This document shows positions 1-6,374 of a DNA stretch of 9,123 bases, one piece after another. Below the pieces are notes generated by a model that searched no databases, was not told the DNA's origin, and saw nothing but the letters and a program-made list of their open reading frames with translations. The stretch lies in assembly GCA_913061335.1 (NCBI GenBank), contig CAJXTP010000109.1, positions 1-9,123 of the forward strand. The letters are read 5' to 3'. Position 1 is the first letter of the stretch, and the number at the start of each line of letters is the position of its first letter. The position numbers were made by a program, and so were the translations under genes. Origin of the DNA: an uncultured Loktanella sp. GTDB taxonomy: Bacteria > Pseudomonadota > Alphaproteobacteria > Rhodobacterales > Rhodobacteraceae.

Positions 1-87
1 CTGGGTCGGTTTGGCCCAAGCGCGGTTCCACCCTGTGTGGTTGCGCAGCGCCTCTCGGGCAACGGCAAATGCGGAATAACGTTTCAT
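1..87 (-). CDS. soxB: Sarcosine oxidase subunit beta, N-terminal fragment (runs off the left edge)
   Basis: Only the first 29 codons lie in the window. The ATG is at 87-85 on the minus strand, with an AAAGGA ribosome binding site ending nine bases upstream. The peptide opens MKRYSAFAVAREALRNH and continues with TGWNRAW. I recognise this as the conserved leader of the beta subunit of heterotetrameric sarcosine oxidase in Rhodobacterales, which precedes the FAD-binding GxGxxG fold; that fold itself lies outside the window. The enzyme oxidises sarcosine to glycine in the cytoplasm, passing the one-carbon unit to tetrahydrofolate or releasing formaldehyde, and belongs to glycine betaine and choline breakdown. 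The gene is divergent from ccmI. The call rests on a short but distinctive peptide, so a related FAD-dependent amine oxidase remains possible. Confidence 0.75.
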   Translation of the reverse strand, partial: MKRYSAFAVAREALRNHTGWNRAWAKPTQ

Positions 88-171
88 AGTGGCGAATCCT
101 TTCGGAGGTGGCAGGCAAATCGTTGGTTTGGTTGTGAACCTTTGCACGGAAATGAGGATACTGCCCGCGTC

Positions 172-199
172 ATTCTGCGGTCTATTTACGACATGTCAA
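172..199 (-). promoter_or_regulatory. Candidate sigma-70 promoter for soxB
   Basis: On the minus strand a perfect TTGACA -35 box (199-194) is followed after 16 bases by CAGAAT (177-172), which matches the -10 consensus at four of six positions. It would give a leader of roughly 75-80 bases before the soxB ATG at 87. The divergent ccmI side has no comparably good promoter; the best guess there is TTTTCA (233-238) with TAGATA (256-261). The rest of the 199-base gap shows no operator or riboswitch that I recognise. Confidence 0.35.
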
Positions 200-286
200 T
201 TCGGGTTGGAAATGTCCACGTGTCGCGGGCTCTTTTCACTTGACCGCGCAGGGACTAGATAGGCCGCAGATCAAAGGTGTTTGCCC

Positions 287-1480
287 ATGTTTTTCTGGAT
301 CATTTGCGTTTTGCTGGCGGCGGTCGTGGGTGTCATGGTTGCAGCCCCATTGTGGCGACCCGCAGCTGCGCCCGCAGCATCCCCCAACGTCGCATTTTAT
401 CGGTCGCAGTTGGTTGAATTGGACCGCGATATCACCCGCGGTGTGATTGCCCCAGCCGAGGCCAAAATCGCCCGTGTTGAGATCGCCCGTCGCCTGTTGG
501 CTGCGGATAGCGAAGTATCGGTTGGGCAGACTGATCGTGCGTCGCCTGTGATTGCTGCGATTGTGGTGGCCGTAATTGCGGCTGTTGGGGTGTCAGCGTA
601 CAATTATTTGGGTGCGCCCGGGTATGGCGATTTGCCGCTAAAGGCCCGCATCGCCGCATCTGACGAGATCCGCGAGAACCGGCCTACGCAGGCTGCGATG
701 ACTGCTGCGGCCCCACCGCCTGCCGTTGTGGATGTGCCCGCCGATTATTTGGCCAGCGTTGTGCAGCTTCGCCAAATTGTCCCGACGCGCCCTGATAATG
801 TGGACGGCTGGGCCTTGCTTGCGACCCACGAGACCCATTTGCGTAATTTTGGCGCGGCGGCTGCGGCGCAAGAAAAGGTTGTCGCCTTGAAGGCCGCGGC
901 GGCCACGCCCGACGATGTGCGCCTGCTGCTGGATCTTATGGTGTCTGCCGCAAATGGGCTTGTGTCCCCTGAGGCCGAAATTCTGGTGCGTGTCTTGCTT
1001 GACCAAGACCCTGATGATGTGACGGCCCGATATTATCTTGGCGCGCTGTACAATCAGACCGACCGCCCTGATGTCGCGTTGCGCATGTGGCGCCCGATTG
1101 TCGACGCTGGCGATGCGACGCAGTTTCATGTGGCCTCGGCCCGTGCGCAAATCGCGGATGCGGCGTTTCGTGCAGGTGTGAAATACACATTGCCCGCAGC
1201 GCGTGGTCCATCGGCAGAAGATATCGCCAATGCTGCAGACCTTAGTGACGCTGATCGCGATAGCATGATCCGTAGCATGGTGGCGGGGTTGTCCGAGCGC
1301 TTAGCAACCGACGGCGGTCCAGCGGCAGACTGGGCGCGGTTGATCCGTGCGTATGGCGTTTTAGGTGAAACGGAAGCCGCGACCGAAATCTGGCTAGAGG
1401 CCGCCGAGGTTTTTGCAGGGTCGCAGTCGGCGACTGCAGCGTTGCAAGATGCGGCAAAAGCTGCTGGAGTGATCCAATGA
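287..1480 (+). CDS. ccmI: c-type cytochrome biogenesis protein CcmI
   Basis: This 397-residue inner-membrane protein of the system I cytochrome c maturation pathway is known in the family to hold apocytochrome c for haem attachment by CcmF/CcmH. Residues 2-22 form a first membrane segment (FFWIICVLLAAVVGVM). They are followed by the CcmI signature region, with YRSQLVELDRDITRG at 38-52 and a Glu/Arg-rich helix ending in RRLL. A second membrane segment spans about 87-108. The remainder, from about 150, is Ala-rich and helical, consistent with the periplasmic TPR domain that binds apocytochrome. I chose the ATG at 287 over an upstream in-frame TTG at 281 because AAAGG at 273-277 is well placed for it and family members begin at the membrane segment. 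The stop overlaps the ruvX start by four bases (ATGA), so the two are probably translationally coupled. No other ccm genes are in view. Confidence 0.9.
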   Translation: MFFWIICVLLAAVVGVMVAAPLWRPAAAPAASPNVAFYRSQLVELDRDITRGVIAPAEAKIARVEIARRLLAADSEVSVGQTDRASPVIAAIVVAVIAAVGVSAYNYLGAPGYGDLPLKARIAASDEIRENRPTQAAMTAAAPPPAVVDVPADYLASVVQLRQIVPTRPDNVDGWALLATHETHLRNFGAAAAAQEKVVALKAAAATPDDVRLLLDLMVSAANGLVSPEAEILVRVLLDQDPDDVTARYYLGALYNQTDRPDVALRMWRPIVDAGDATQFHVASARAQIADAAFRAGVKYTLPAARGPSAEDIANAADLSDADRDSMIRSMVAGLSERLATDGGPAADWARLIRAYGVLGETEAATEIWLEAAEVFAGSQSATAALQDAAKAAGVIQ

Positions 1481-1962
1481 TTTGCCAGACCCCAGAAGAG
1501 TTTGCAGCCACCTTGCCCGACTTTGGCGCTGTCGCCGGTTTGGACCTTGGCACCACGACGATTGGCGTGGCTTTGTCGGATATTATGCGCGGGGTCGCGA
1601 CCCCAACGGAAACGATCAAGCGTAAGAAATTTGGCGTCGATGCGGCGGCTTTGCTCAAATTGACGACATCGCGCGATGTGAAGGGGCTGGTGCTTGGCTT
1701 GCCGCTTAATATGGACGGATCAGAAGGCCCGCGCGCGCAGGCGACCCGTGCGTTTGCCCGCAATCTGGAAAAACTGACGCCGCTGCCGATTACGTTCTGG
1801 GACGAGCGTTTGTCGACAGTTGCGGCCGAAAGGGCGATGCTAGAGGCGGATTTGTCCAGAAAGCGTCGCGCAGAACTGATCGATCATGTCGCCGCTGGTT
1901 TTATCCTGCAAGGATTGCTGGATCGGCTGGCACATTTGAGGAACGCCCAAAATGTCAGATGA
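1477..1962 (+). CDS. ruvX: Putative pre-16S rRNA nuclease / Holliday junction resolvase RuvX (YqgF)
   Basis: The protein has 161 residues, slightly long for the family because of an N-terminal extension of about 18 residues. It has the RNase H-like YqgF fold. GLDLGTTTIGVALSD at 21-35 carries the first catalytic Asp (D23). GLPLNMDGSEGPRA at 74-87 is the conserved family loop. WDERLST at 108-114 supplies the acidic E110, and IDHVAAGFILQ at 135-145 supplies D136. All expected acidic positions are present, so it should be active. Family members have been linked to processing of the 16S rRNA 5' end and to Holliday junction cleavage; the sequence cannot say which applies here. GGAG at 1466-1469 inside the ccmI tail is its ribosome binding site. 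It overlaps ccmI by 4 bases and the next gene by 11, which suggests one ccmI-ruvX-DUF1289 transcript. Confidence 0.93.
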   Translation: MICQTPEEFAATLPDFGAVAGLDLGTTTIGVALSDIMRGVATPTETIKRKKFGVDAAALLKLTTSRDVKGLVLGLPLNMDGSEGPRAQATRAFARNLEKLTPLPITFWDERLSTVAAERAMLEADLSRKRRAELIDHVAAGFILQGLLDRLAHLRNAQNVR

Positions 1963-2182
1963 TGTCTGGAAACGCGCCGAGGTTGACAGCCCTTGCATCA
2001 AAATTTGCGTGGTGCATGCCGAGACACGGCTTTGCACGGGGTGTTTGCGATCCATAGACGAGATTGCTGCTTGGTCACAGATGTCACCCGACGCACGCAG
2101 TGCCGTGATGGATGCATTGCCCGATCGCGCAAACCTGATCACAAAGCGCCGTGGCGGGCGTGCGGCGCGTCTTAAACGCTAA
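1952..2182 (+). CDS. DUF1289 family protein, four-cysteine putative metal-binding
   Basis: This is a 76-residue protein with the DUF1289 pattern: SPCIKIC at 13-19, then LCTGCLRSIDEIAAW at 27-41. Cysteines at 15, 19, 28 and 31 form a CxxxC...CxxC set likely to bind zinc or an Fe-S cluster (inference; the family's biochemical role is not established). The C-terminus is strongly basic (ITKRRGGRAARLKR), which could favour contact with nucleic acid. The start is set by a strong GAGGAA at 1938-1943, eight bases before the ATG. It overlaps the end of ruvX by 11 bases in another frame and is the last gene of the ccmI operon. Its TAA overlaps the TAG of the convergent ABC ATPase gene, leaving no intergenic space. 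Confidence 0.85.
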   Translation: MSDDVWKRAEVDSPCIKICVVHAETRLCTGCLRSIDEIAAWSQMSPDARSAVMDALPDRANLITKRRGGRAARLKR

Positions 2183-2187
2183 CGCGC
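2165..2187. terminator. Inverted repeat over the convergent stop codons, possible bidirectional terminator
   Basis: GCGCGT (2165-2170) and ACGCGC (2182-2187) form a perfect 6-bp inverted repeat with an 11-base loop containing both stop codons. A competing shorter pairing, GCGT (2167-2170) with ACGC (2176-2179), is also possible. No run of T follows on either strand, so it is not a classical intrinsic terminator. It may only slow polymerase or arise by chance in GC-rich sequence. Confidence 0.25.
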
Positions 2188-3252
2188 AAACACGAAGCAT
2201 TTGTCGCGCCGGATCATCAGCCAAAGCGGTGTGCCAACCTTGGGCAGGAACACTGACGGGACTGCGGCGCGCAGGATGCTTCCGTCAAAATCCATTTTGA
2301 ATTCAACAAGGCTTTCGTTGCCCATGAACCGTGCGCGCTGCACGATGCCGCGCGCTGGTGTGCCATCGCTCGGCGTTGGATTTGGGCCGCGCCCTGCCCG
2401 ATCAAAGTCAATTTTGAGGTGCTGTGGCCGGATCACGATATCAACATTGGTGCCATCTGGCACGCCGGGTGCAAGGAATTGCCCAAACGGTGTATCCGTC
2501 AGTGCGCCTGACACGGTGCCATGGATCACGTTGATATCGCTAAAAAATCCGGCGGCTTCTTTGTCTTTGGGCGCGTTGTAGATGTTATAGGGCGCGCCGC
2601 GTTGCACGATTTTACCGTCGCGCATGAGCGCAATTTCATCGGCCATGCGCATGGCCTCGTGGGGTTCGTGGGTGACAAGCAGTACGCCTGCGCCTTCTTC
2701 CTTGAGAACAGCAAGAGTTTCGTCGCGGATGTCGTCGCGCAGCCGGTCATCAAGGCCCGAGAAAGGTTCGTCCATCAGCATGATTTTGGGCCGTGGGGCC
2801 AACGCGCGCGCGAGTGCGATGCGCTGCTGTTCGCCGCCTGACAATTCATGCGGATAGGCGTTTAAGTGCCGCGTCATGCCAACCCGTTCCAGCAATTCGC
2901 CGATGCGCGCCGCGTTGGTTTTGACGCTGCCGCGCAGGCCAAAGCCGACGTTTTCAGCGACTGACAGATGCGGAAAAAGCGCGAAGTCTTGGAACATCAG
3001 CCCGATGGACCGCCCTTCTGGCGGCACGCGGGTGATGGTATCGCAAACAAGTTTTCCGTCAACATGGATGGTGCCGCTGTCTTGCATATCAACGCCCGCA
3101 ATGATCCGCAGTGTCGTGGATTTGCCGCAGCCGGATGGCCCCAACAGGCAAGTCACTTGCCCCGGCATCACGGTCAACGCGACGTCGTCCACGACGCGGC
3201 GTCCACCAAAAGATTTGATGATATTGCGGATTTCTAAGCGTGGGGTCGTCAT
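2179..3252 (-). CDS. ABC transporter ATP-binding protein, FbpC/PotA-like with C-terminal TOBE-type domain
   Basis: This 357-residue ATPase has every catalytic motif intact: Walker A GPSGCGKST at 38-46, Q-loop Gln88 in MFQDFALFPH, signature LSGGEQQR at 137-144, Walker B IMLMDE at 157-162, D-loop SGLD at 165-168 and switch His195. From about 245 to the end, the DINVIHGTV, VIRPQHLKI and GNESLVEFKM segments look like the TOBE-type regulatory domain of importer ATPases of the CUT1/MOI groups. The closest family by appearance is the iron(III) importer FbpC, but substrate cannot be fixed: no permease or binding protein gene is nearby. I chose the ATG at 3252, with AGGGA ten bases upstream and MTTPRLEIRN as a normal family start, over an ATG at 3279 that would add nine residues. 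It lies 73 bases downstream of the AlkC gene on the same strand, so co-transcription is possible but uncertain. Confidence 0.88.
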   Translation of the reverse strand: MTTPRLEIRNIIKSFGGRRVVDDVALTVMPGQVTCLLGPSGCGKSTTLRIIAGVDMQDSGTIHVDGKLVCDTITRVPPEGRSIGLMFQDFALFPHLSVAENVGFGLRGSVKTNAARIGELLERVGMTRHLNAYPHELSGGEQQRIALARALAPRPKIMLMDEPFSGLDDRLRDDIRDETLAVLKEEGAGVLLVTHEPHEAMRMADEIALMRDGKIVQRGAPYNIYNAPKDKEAAGFFSDINVIHGTVSGALTDTPFGQFLAPGVPDGTNVDIVIRPQHLKIDFDRAGRGPNPTPSDGTPARGIVQRARFMGNESLVEFKMDFDGSILRAAVPSVFLPKVGTPLWLMIRRDKCFVFAR

Positions 3253-3325
3253 GCGTGGGCTATCCCTGACCAAAAGCATTGGGTATTACTTGAACCCCTA
3301 GCAAGCCTTGGTCTTCGGGGCAAGC

Positions 3326-4441
3326 TTAGGTCAGCGTAAACGCCGCAGATGCGACGATGCGTCCGTTGATTTGTAAATGCACCGCGTGGGCGCCTGCGTA
3401 CAGCCGGAATGTGCTGGCATTGTCGTTGAAGTGGTGGGTTTTCGCGATCGATATGGATTGATTAGCTTTGCCCTCTAGCACCTTTAATTTAAACACTTTT
3501 GGTGCGTTCTTTCCGTTAGATTTCATGTAGTCGACGACATAGTCGATGACCATTGGCGCGGTATCCAAGGCTGTGAAATTCGCGGCGATATTGATCTTTT
3601 CGCCGCGCTTTATTACTGCTGGGATACTGATATCTGCATCGCTAATGCGGATATCTGGGCTGTAGCCGAGGTGTCGCATGGCCGCTGGATGCCCTGCTTT
3701 GATCAACCCGCGCAGCGCATGTTTGCGCATCCATGTCAGTTCTTTGACAGATTGTTTGCCCGCGGCTTGCCATTGGTCGAGCCGGTATATCACCGCATCC
3801 GGGTTGGTTTTTGTAATATCATTCAAGTGGTTAGCGACAGATCTTGTCACGAACCTAGTTTTGTCGGCGTATAGCATATCAAGGATTGGGAGCGTATCGT
3901 CTGTTGTTAGCCCGACGTTATGCCCCCACGGCAAACGCGGCCGCGTGCCCTCAGAAGCCAGCCTGCGCACATGGTAGTTTTCATGGGTCGCCCAAGACCG
4001 CACGCGCTGCATGGTTTCCACAGGGTATTTATTCAGGAATGCCCGAATGGAAAACTCCATTGAGAACCGCATAGTGAGCGCCTCTAGCAGGTTGAGGCTA
4101 CGTGAGGTATCACCTTCAAGGCCATGATTTTCCACAAAAACACCAAGTGGCGCATAGATGAAATGGCCAAAACTGTCATCTTGCAGATTGGGATCGAGCG
4201 GTGGCGGTATTGCTTTATAGATTGCAGCAATGGCATCGCTGAAATCGGTAGGCGGGTGTCGTGCTAATACGTCGGCGATGTGGCTGATCCGCGCTTTGAG
4301 TTCGCGGTCGTGCAGCCCGTTCATGACGTCAGTCACAAACGGCGCGGCGCTGAACACGCCTGCATCGTCGAAATGGGCTGCGAGTTGTCCGACCGTGTCG
4401 CGGTTGAAAAACTGGTCGGCAAGACTGTCCCCCTTAGCCAT
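3326..4441 (-). CDS. alkC: AlkC-type DNA alkylation repair protein with C-terminal Ig-like region
   Basis: The product has 371 residues. Residues 1-260 are helical and match the AlkC/AlkD HEAT-like family: FNRDTVGQLA near the start, ELKARISHIADVL at 47-59, HENYHVRRLASEGTRPRLPW at 153-172, VTRSVANHLNDITK at 198-211 and MRKHALRGLIKAGHP at 238-252. Characterised members are glycosylases that remove cationic N3- or N7-alkylated purines without flipping the base. From about 263 to 371 the sequence becomes beta-strand-like, with strands such as VFKLKVLEG and STFRLYAGAHAVHLQI. This fits the Ig-like domain known in a subset of AlkC proteins, where it contributes to DNA binding. I chose the ATG at 4441: it lies one base beyond the SDR stop and begins the conserved domain, whereas the longer ORF to 4540 reads inside the SDR gene. 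No Shine-Dalgarno sequence precedes it, so translation probably depends on coupling to the SDR gene. It is specific to 3-methyladenine-type damage by family inference only. Confidence 0.85.
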   Translation of the reverse strand: MAKGDSLADQFFNRDTVGQLAAHFDDAGVFSAAPFVTDVMNGLHDRELKARISHIADVLARHPPTDFSDAIAAIYKAIPPPLDPNLQDDSFGHFIYAPLGVFVENHGLEGDTSRSLNLLEALTMRFSMEFSIRAFLNKYPVETMQRVRSWATHENYHVRRLASEGTRPRLPWGHNVGLTTDDTLPILDMLYADKTRFVTRSVANHLNDITKTNPDAVIYRLDQWQAAGKQSVKELTWMRKHALRGLIKAGHPAAMRHLGYSPDIRISDADISIPAVIKRGEKINIAANFTALDTAPMVIDYVVDYMKSNGKNAPKVFKLKVLEGKANQSISIAKTHHFNDNASTFRLYAGAHAVHLQINGRIVASAAFTLT

Positions 4442-4442
4442 A

Positions 4443-5222
4443 TCAGATCGTCGCGTTGATCGCGCCGCCGTCAAGCACGATGTTTTGCCCGACGATAAAG
4501 CCCGCGTGTTGTGAACAGAGGAATGCGCATGTTGCCCCAAATTCGGCGGCGGTACCGTAGCGTTTTGCAGGGATGGTCGCCTGACGTTGCGCGCGCGCTG
4601 CGTCCATGTCGATGCCGGTGGCGTCCATGACGCCTTGGTCGAGGCTAATTGCGCGGTCTGTCGCGTGAATACCGGGCAACATGTTGTTGATCGTCACGCC
4701 GTTTGCCGCGACTTGGCGCGCGGTCCCAGCCACATATCCCGTCAGGCCCGCACGTGCTGCGTTAGACAGCCCAAGCTGCGCAATGGGAGCTTTGACGGAC
4801 CCAGACGTGATGTTGACCACCCGTCCCCAGCCACGGTCAATCATGCCGGGCAAAAGCGCCTTCATCAGCGCGATTGGTGCCAGCATGTTTGCGTCCAGTG
4901 CTGCGATGAAATCATCGCGGTTCCAGTCTGACCACAGGCCCGGAGGCGGGCCGCCTGCGTTATTCACCAAAATGTCGACGTCGCCCGCAACAGCGAGCAG
5001 TGCGGCCTGTCCGTCAGCTGTGGCCACATCGGCCAGAACCACATCGACCTGCACGCCGTACGTGTCACGGATGTGATCGGCGGTTGCGTTAAGTGTATCC
5101 GCTGTGCGCCCGTTAAGGACGAGATTTACGCCTGCTTGCGCCAAGCTTTCGGCGCAACCGCGCCCCAGCCCCTTGGAGGATGCACAAACCAGCGCCCGCT
5201 TACCCGAAATTCCCAGATCCAT
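4443..5222 (-). CDS. SDR-family oxidoreductase-like protein with non-canonical active site
   Basis: This 259-residue protein has the Rossmann fold of short-chain dehydrogenases. The nucleotide-binding loop is ASSKGLGRG at 14-22, where Ala/Ser replace the usual Thr-Gly. NNAGG is at 87-91, the helix-4 Asn is N112, and the catalytic-type Ser is S140 in NITSGS. Where YxxxK is expected, the segment LSNAARAGLTGY at 152-163 places Ser153 at the Tyr position and Arg157 at the Lys position. This resembles an SDR subgroup annotated as beta-ketoacyl-ACP-reductase-like that departs from the standard tetrad. Its substrate and even its activity are unknown. The start at 5222 has a good AAAGGA site; an upstream ATG at 5309 adds 29 residues that do not resemble the family. 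It is the first gene of a likely SDR-alkC unit, with only one base between them. Confidence 0.85.
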   Translation of the reverse strand: MDLGISGKRALVCASSKGLGRGCAESLAQAGVNLVLNGRTADTLNATADHIRDTYGVQVDVVLADVATADGQAALLAVAGDVDILVNNAGGPPPGLWSDWNRDDFIAALDANMLAPIALMKALLPGMIDRGWGRVVNITSGSVKAPIAQLGLSNAARAGLTGYVAGTARQVAANGVTINNMLPGIHATDRAISLDQGVMDATGIDMDAARAQRQATIPAKRYGTAAEFGATCAFLCSQHAGFIVGQNIVLDGGAINATI

Positions 5223-5360
5223 GACCGATTTCCTTTGATAAATAGTTAACAGAAGAAGTGCTATATGCCCGCCTGAAAGGCAAGAGCATCGCTTGTTTCC
5301 GTTGACCATTTGGGCAACAGTCCATAGGTATTATAAAGTTCATTTGTGGGTACAATATTC
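5223..5360. promoter_or_regulatory. Divergent promoter region between the SDR and Hint genes
   Basis: The 138-base gap is AT-richer than its flanks. On the plus strand TATAAA (5332-5337) is a good -10 candidate about 24 bases before the ATG at 5361, but the upstream -35 partners are poor: TTGGGC at 5310-5315 with 16 spacing, or TTGACC at 5302-5307 too far away. The minus strand has the SDR ribosome binding site (AAAGGA, complement of 5231-5236) and no clear promoter. A short GCCT/AGGC hairpin lies near 5271-5281 and is probably meaningless. Confidence 0.3.
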
Positions 5361-6374
5361 ATGTCGACCGACACCCATCTTCCTACGATGCAGACTGTTG
5401 CCGTACTGCGGTCCGAAGACTTTCGGGTCACCGAAGGCGTCGCTGAGGGTGAAGGTATCACATTTGCCGACGAGTTGGTGATGGACGACGTTTACCAGCA
5501 ATCCCAGTCCGCCACCCGAATCCCGCTTAGTCTTGCGCTGCGTGACGGAGAAGACGGGTTTGTGATTGACCCGAGCACCGCCATCGGCAAACCCGGCAAT
5601 ATCATCTATTTGGATAGCTGCGTCACCATGATGGGCAACGATAGCACCACATATGAAGTGCTGGTGCTGGTCGAAGTTGAAGATGGCGCATTGGAAGCGA
5701 CATATCTGTTGCCGCTGGCCAATTTGGTCGCCGATACAAATTACCGTCTTGTTGGTGTGGACCGCGATGCGGCGACCACCCGCTTTGCCGAGGTCGCGTG
5801 TGTTTCGTTTACCCGAGGCACCCATATTACGATGGCATCTGGCGAACAGCGCGTGATTGAAGAGCTGTCAGTTGGTGACAAGGTTCTGACCCGCGATGAT
5901 GGCCCGCAAGCTGTCCGCTGGATCGGCCAGACCACATTGCGTGCCGTCGGCGAATTTTCCCCGATCGTGATCACCAAGGGTGCTTTGCACAACGAGAATG
6001 ATTTGCTGGTCAGCCCCGACCACCGCCTGTTTGTCTACCAACGCCAAGATAAACTGGGCGCTGGCCGTTCCGAGGTGCTGGTTAAGGTCCGTCATTTGGT
6101 CAATGGCGACAGCGTGTACCGCCGCGATGGTGGTTTCGTCGACTATTTCCAACTGCTGTTTGATGAACATCAAATTATCTACGCGGAAGGCATCGCCGCC
6201 GAATCCTTGCTGATTGACCCGCGCACCCGCGCCGCCGTGCCCGAAGATGTGCGTGCAGCCAACGGCAACCGCACCGATCACGCCCGCCGCCAGCATTCAG
6301 ACTTTGAGGTGCAGGAAAAATTGCTTGCTCAACCTGATGCGGTGGCCCTGCTGCGCAAGGCGTCTTCAAGTTAA
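5361..6374 (+). CDS. Hint-domain (hedgehog/intein fold) protein
   Basis: The product has 337 residues. Residues 10-146 form an N-terminal beta-rich region typical of Rhodobacteraceae Hint proteins (AVLRSEDFRVTEGVAEGEG at 14-32). The Hint domain begins at about 147 with CVSFTRGTHI, continues with IEELSVGDKVLTRDDG at 166-181, the B-block-like SPDHRLFV at 218-225, VRHLVNGDSV at 243-252, and ends with DEHQIIYAEGIAAESLL at 268-284. In most relatives Cys directly precedes Phe in CFxxGT; here Ser149 holds that place and Cys147 lies two residues earlier. About 50 polar residues follow, with no clear splice-type Asn at the domain end. There is no N-terminal membrane segment; Type I secretion is conceivable but no RTX repeats are present. 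I chose the ATG at 5361 because the alternative GTG at 5346 would fall almost at the predicted transcription start. Function is not known; self-cleavage is an inference from the fold. Confidence 0.85.
   Translation: MSTDTHLPTMQTVAVLRSEDFRVTEGVAEGEGITFADELVMDDVYQQSQSATRIPLSLALRDGEDGFVIDPSTAIGKPGNIIYLDSCVTMMGNDSTTYEVLVLVEVEDGALEATYLLPLANLVADTNYRLVGVDRDAATTRFAEVACVSFTRGTHITMASGEQRVIEELSVGDKVLTRDDGPQAVRWIGQTTLRAVGEFSPIVITKGALHNENDLLVSPDHRLFVYQRQDKLGAGRSEVLVKVRHLVNGDSVYRRDGGFVDYFQLLFDEHQIIYAEGIAAESLLIDPRTRAAVPEDVRAANGNRTDHARRQHSDFEVQEKLLAQPDAVALLRKASSS

Noticed and set aside
37..243. Small plus-strand open frames in the soxB-ccmI gap
   Set aside because: They run through the soxB start and promoter region and show no ribosome binding site or recognisable product.
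638..1150. A 170-codon minus-strand open frame opposite ccmI
   Set aside because: The His/Arg-rich composition is typical of the antisense of an Ala-rich gene, and the CcmI signature on the plus strand is clear.
3301..3325. Direct repeat GCAAGC (3301-3306 and 3320-3325) between the AlkC and ABC genes
   Set aside because: Six bases repeated once is within chance, and no hairpin or T tract makes it a terminator.
5223..5309. Upstream extension of the SDR to an ATG at 5309
   Set aside because: The added 29 residues do not fit the SDR start, and AAAGGA is placed for the ATG at 5222.
5346..5360. GTG start at 5346 for the Hint protein
   Set aside because: It adds only five residues, has no ribosome binding site, and would sit almost at the likely transcription start.
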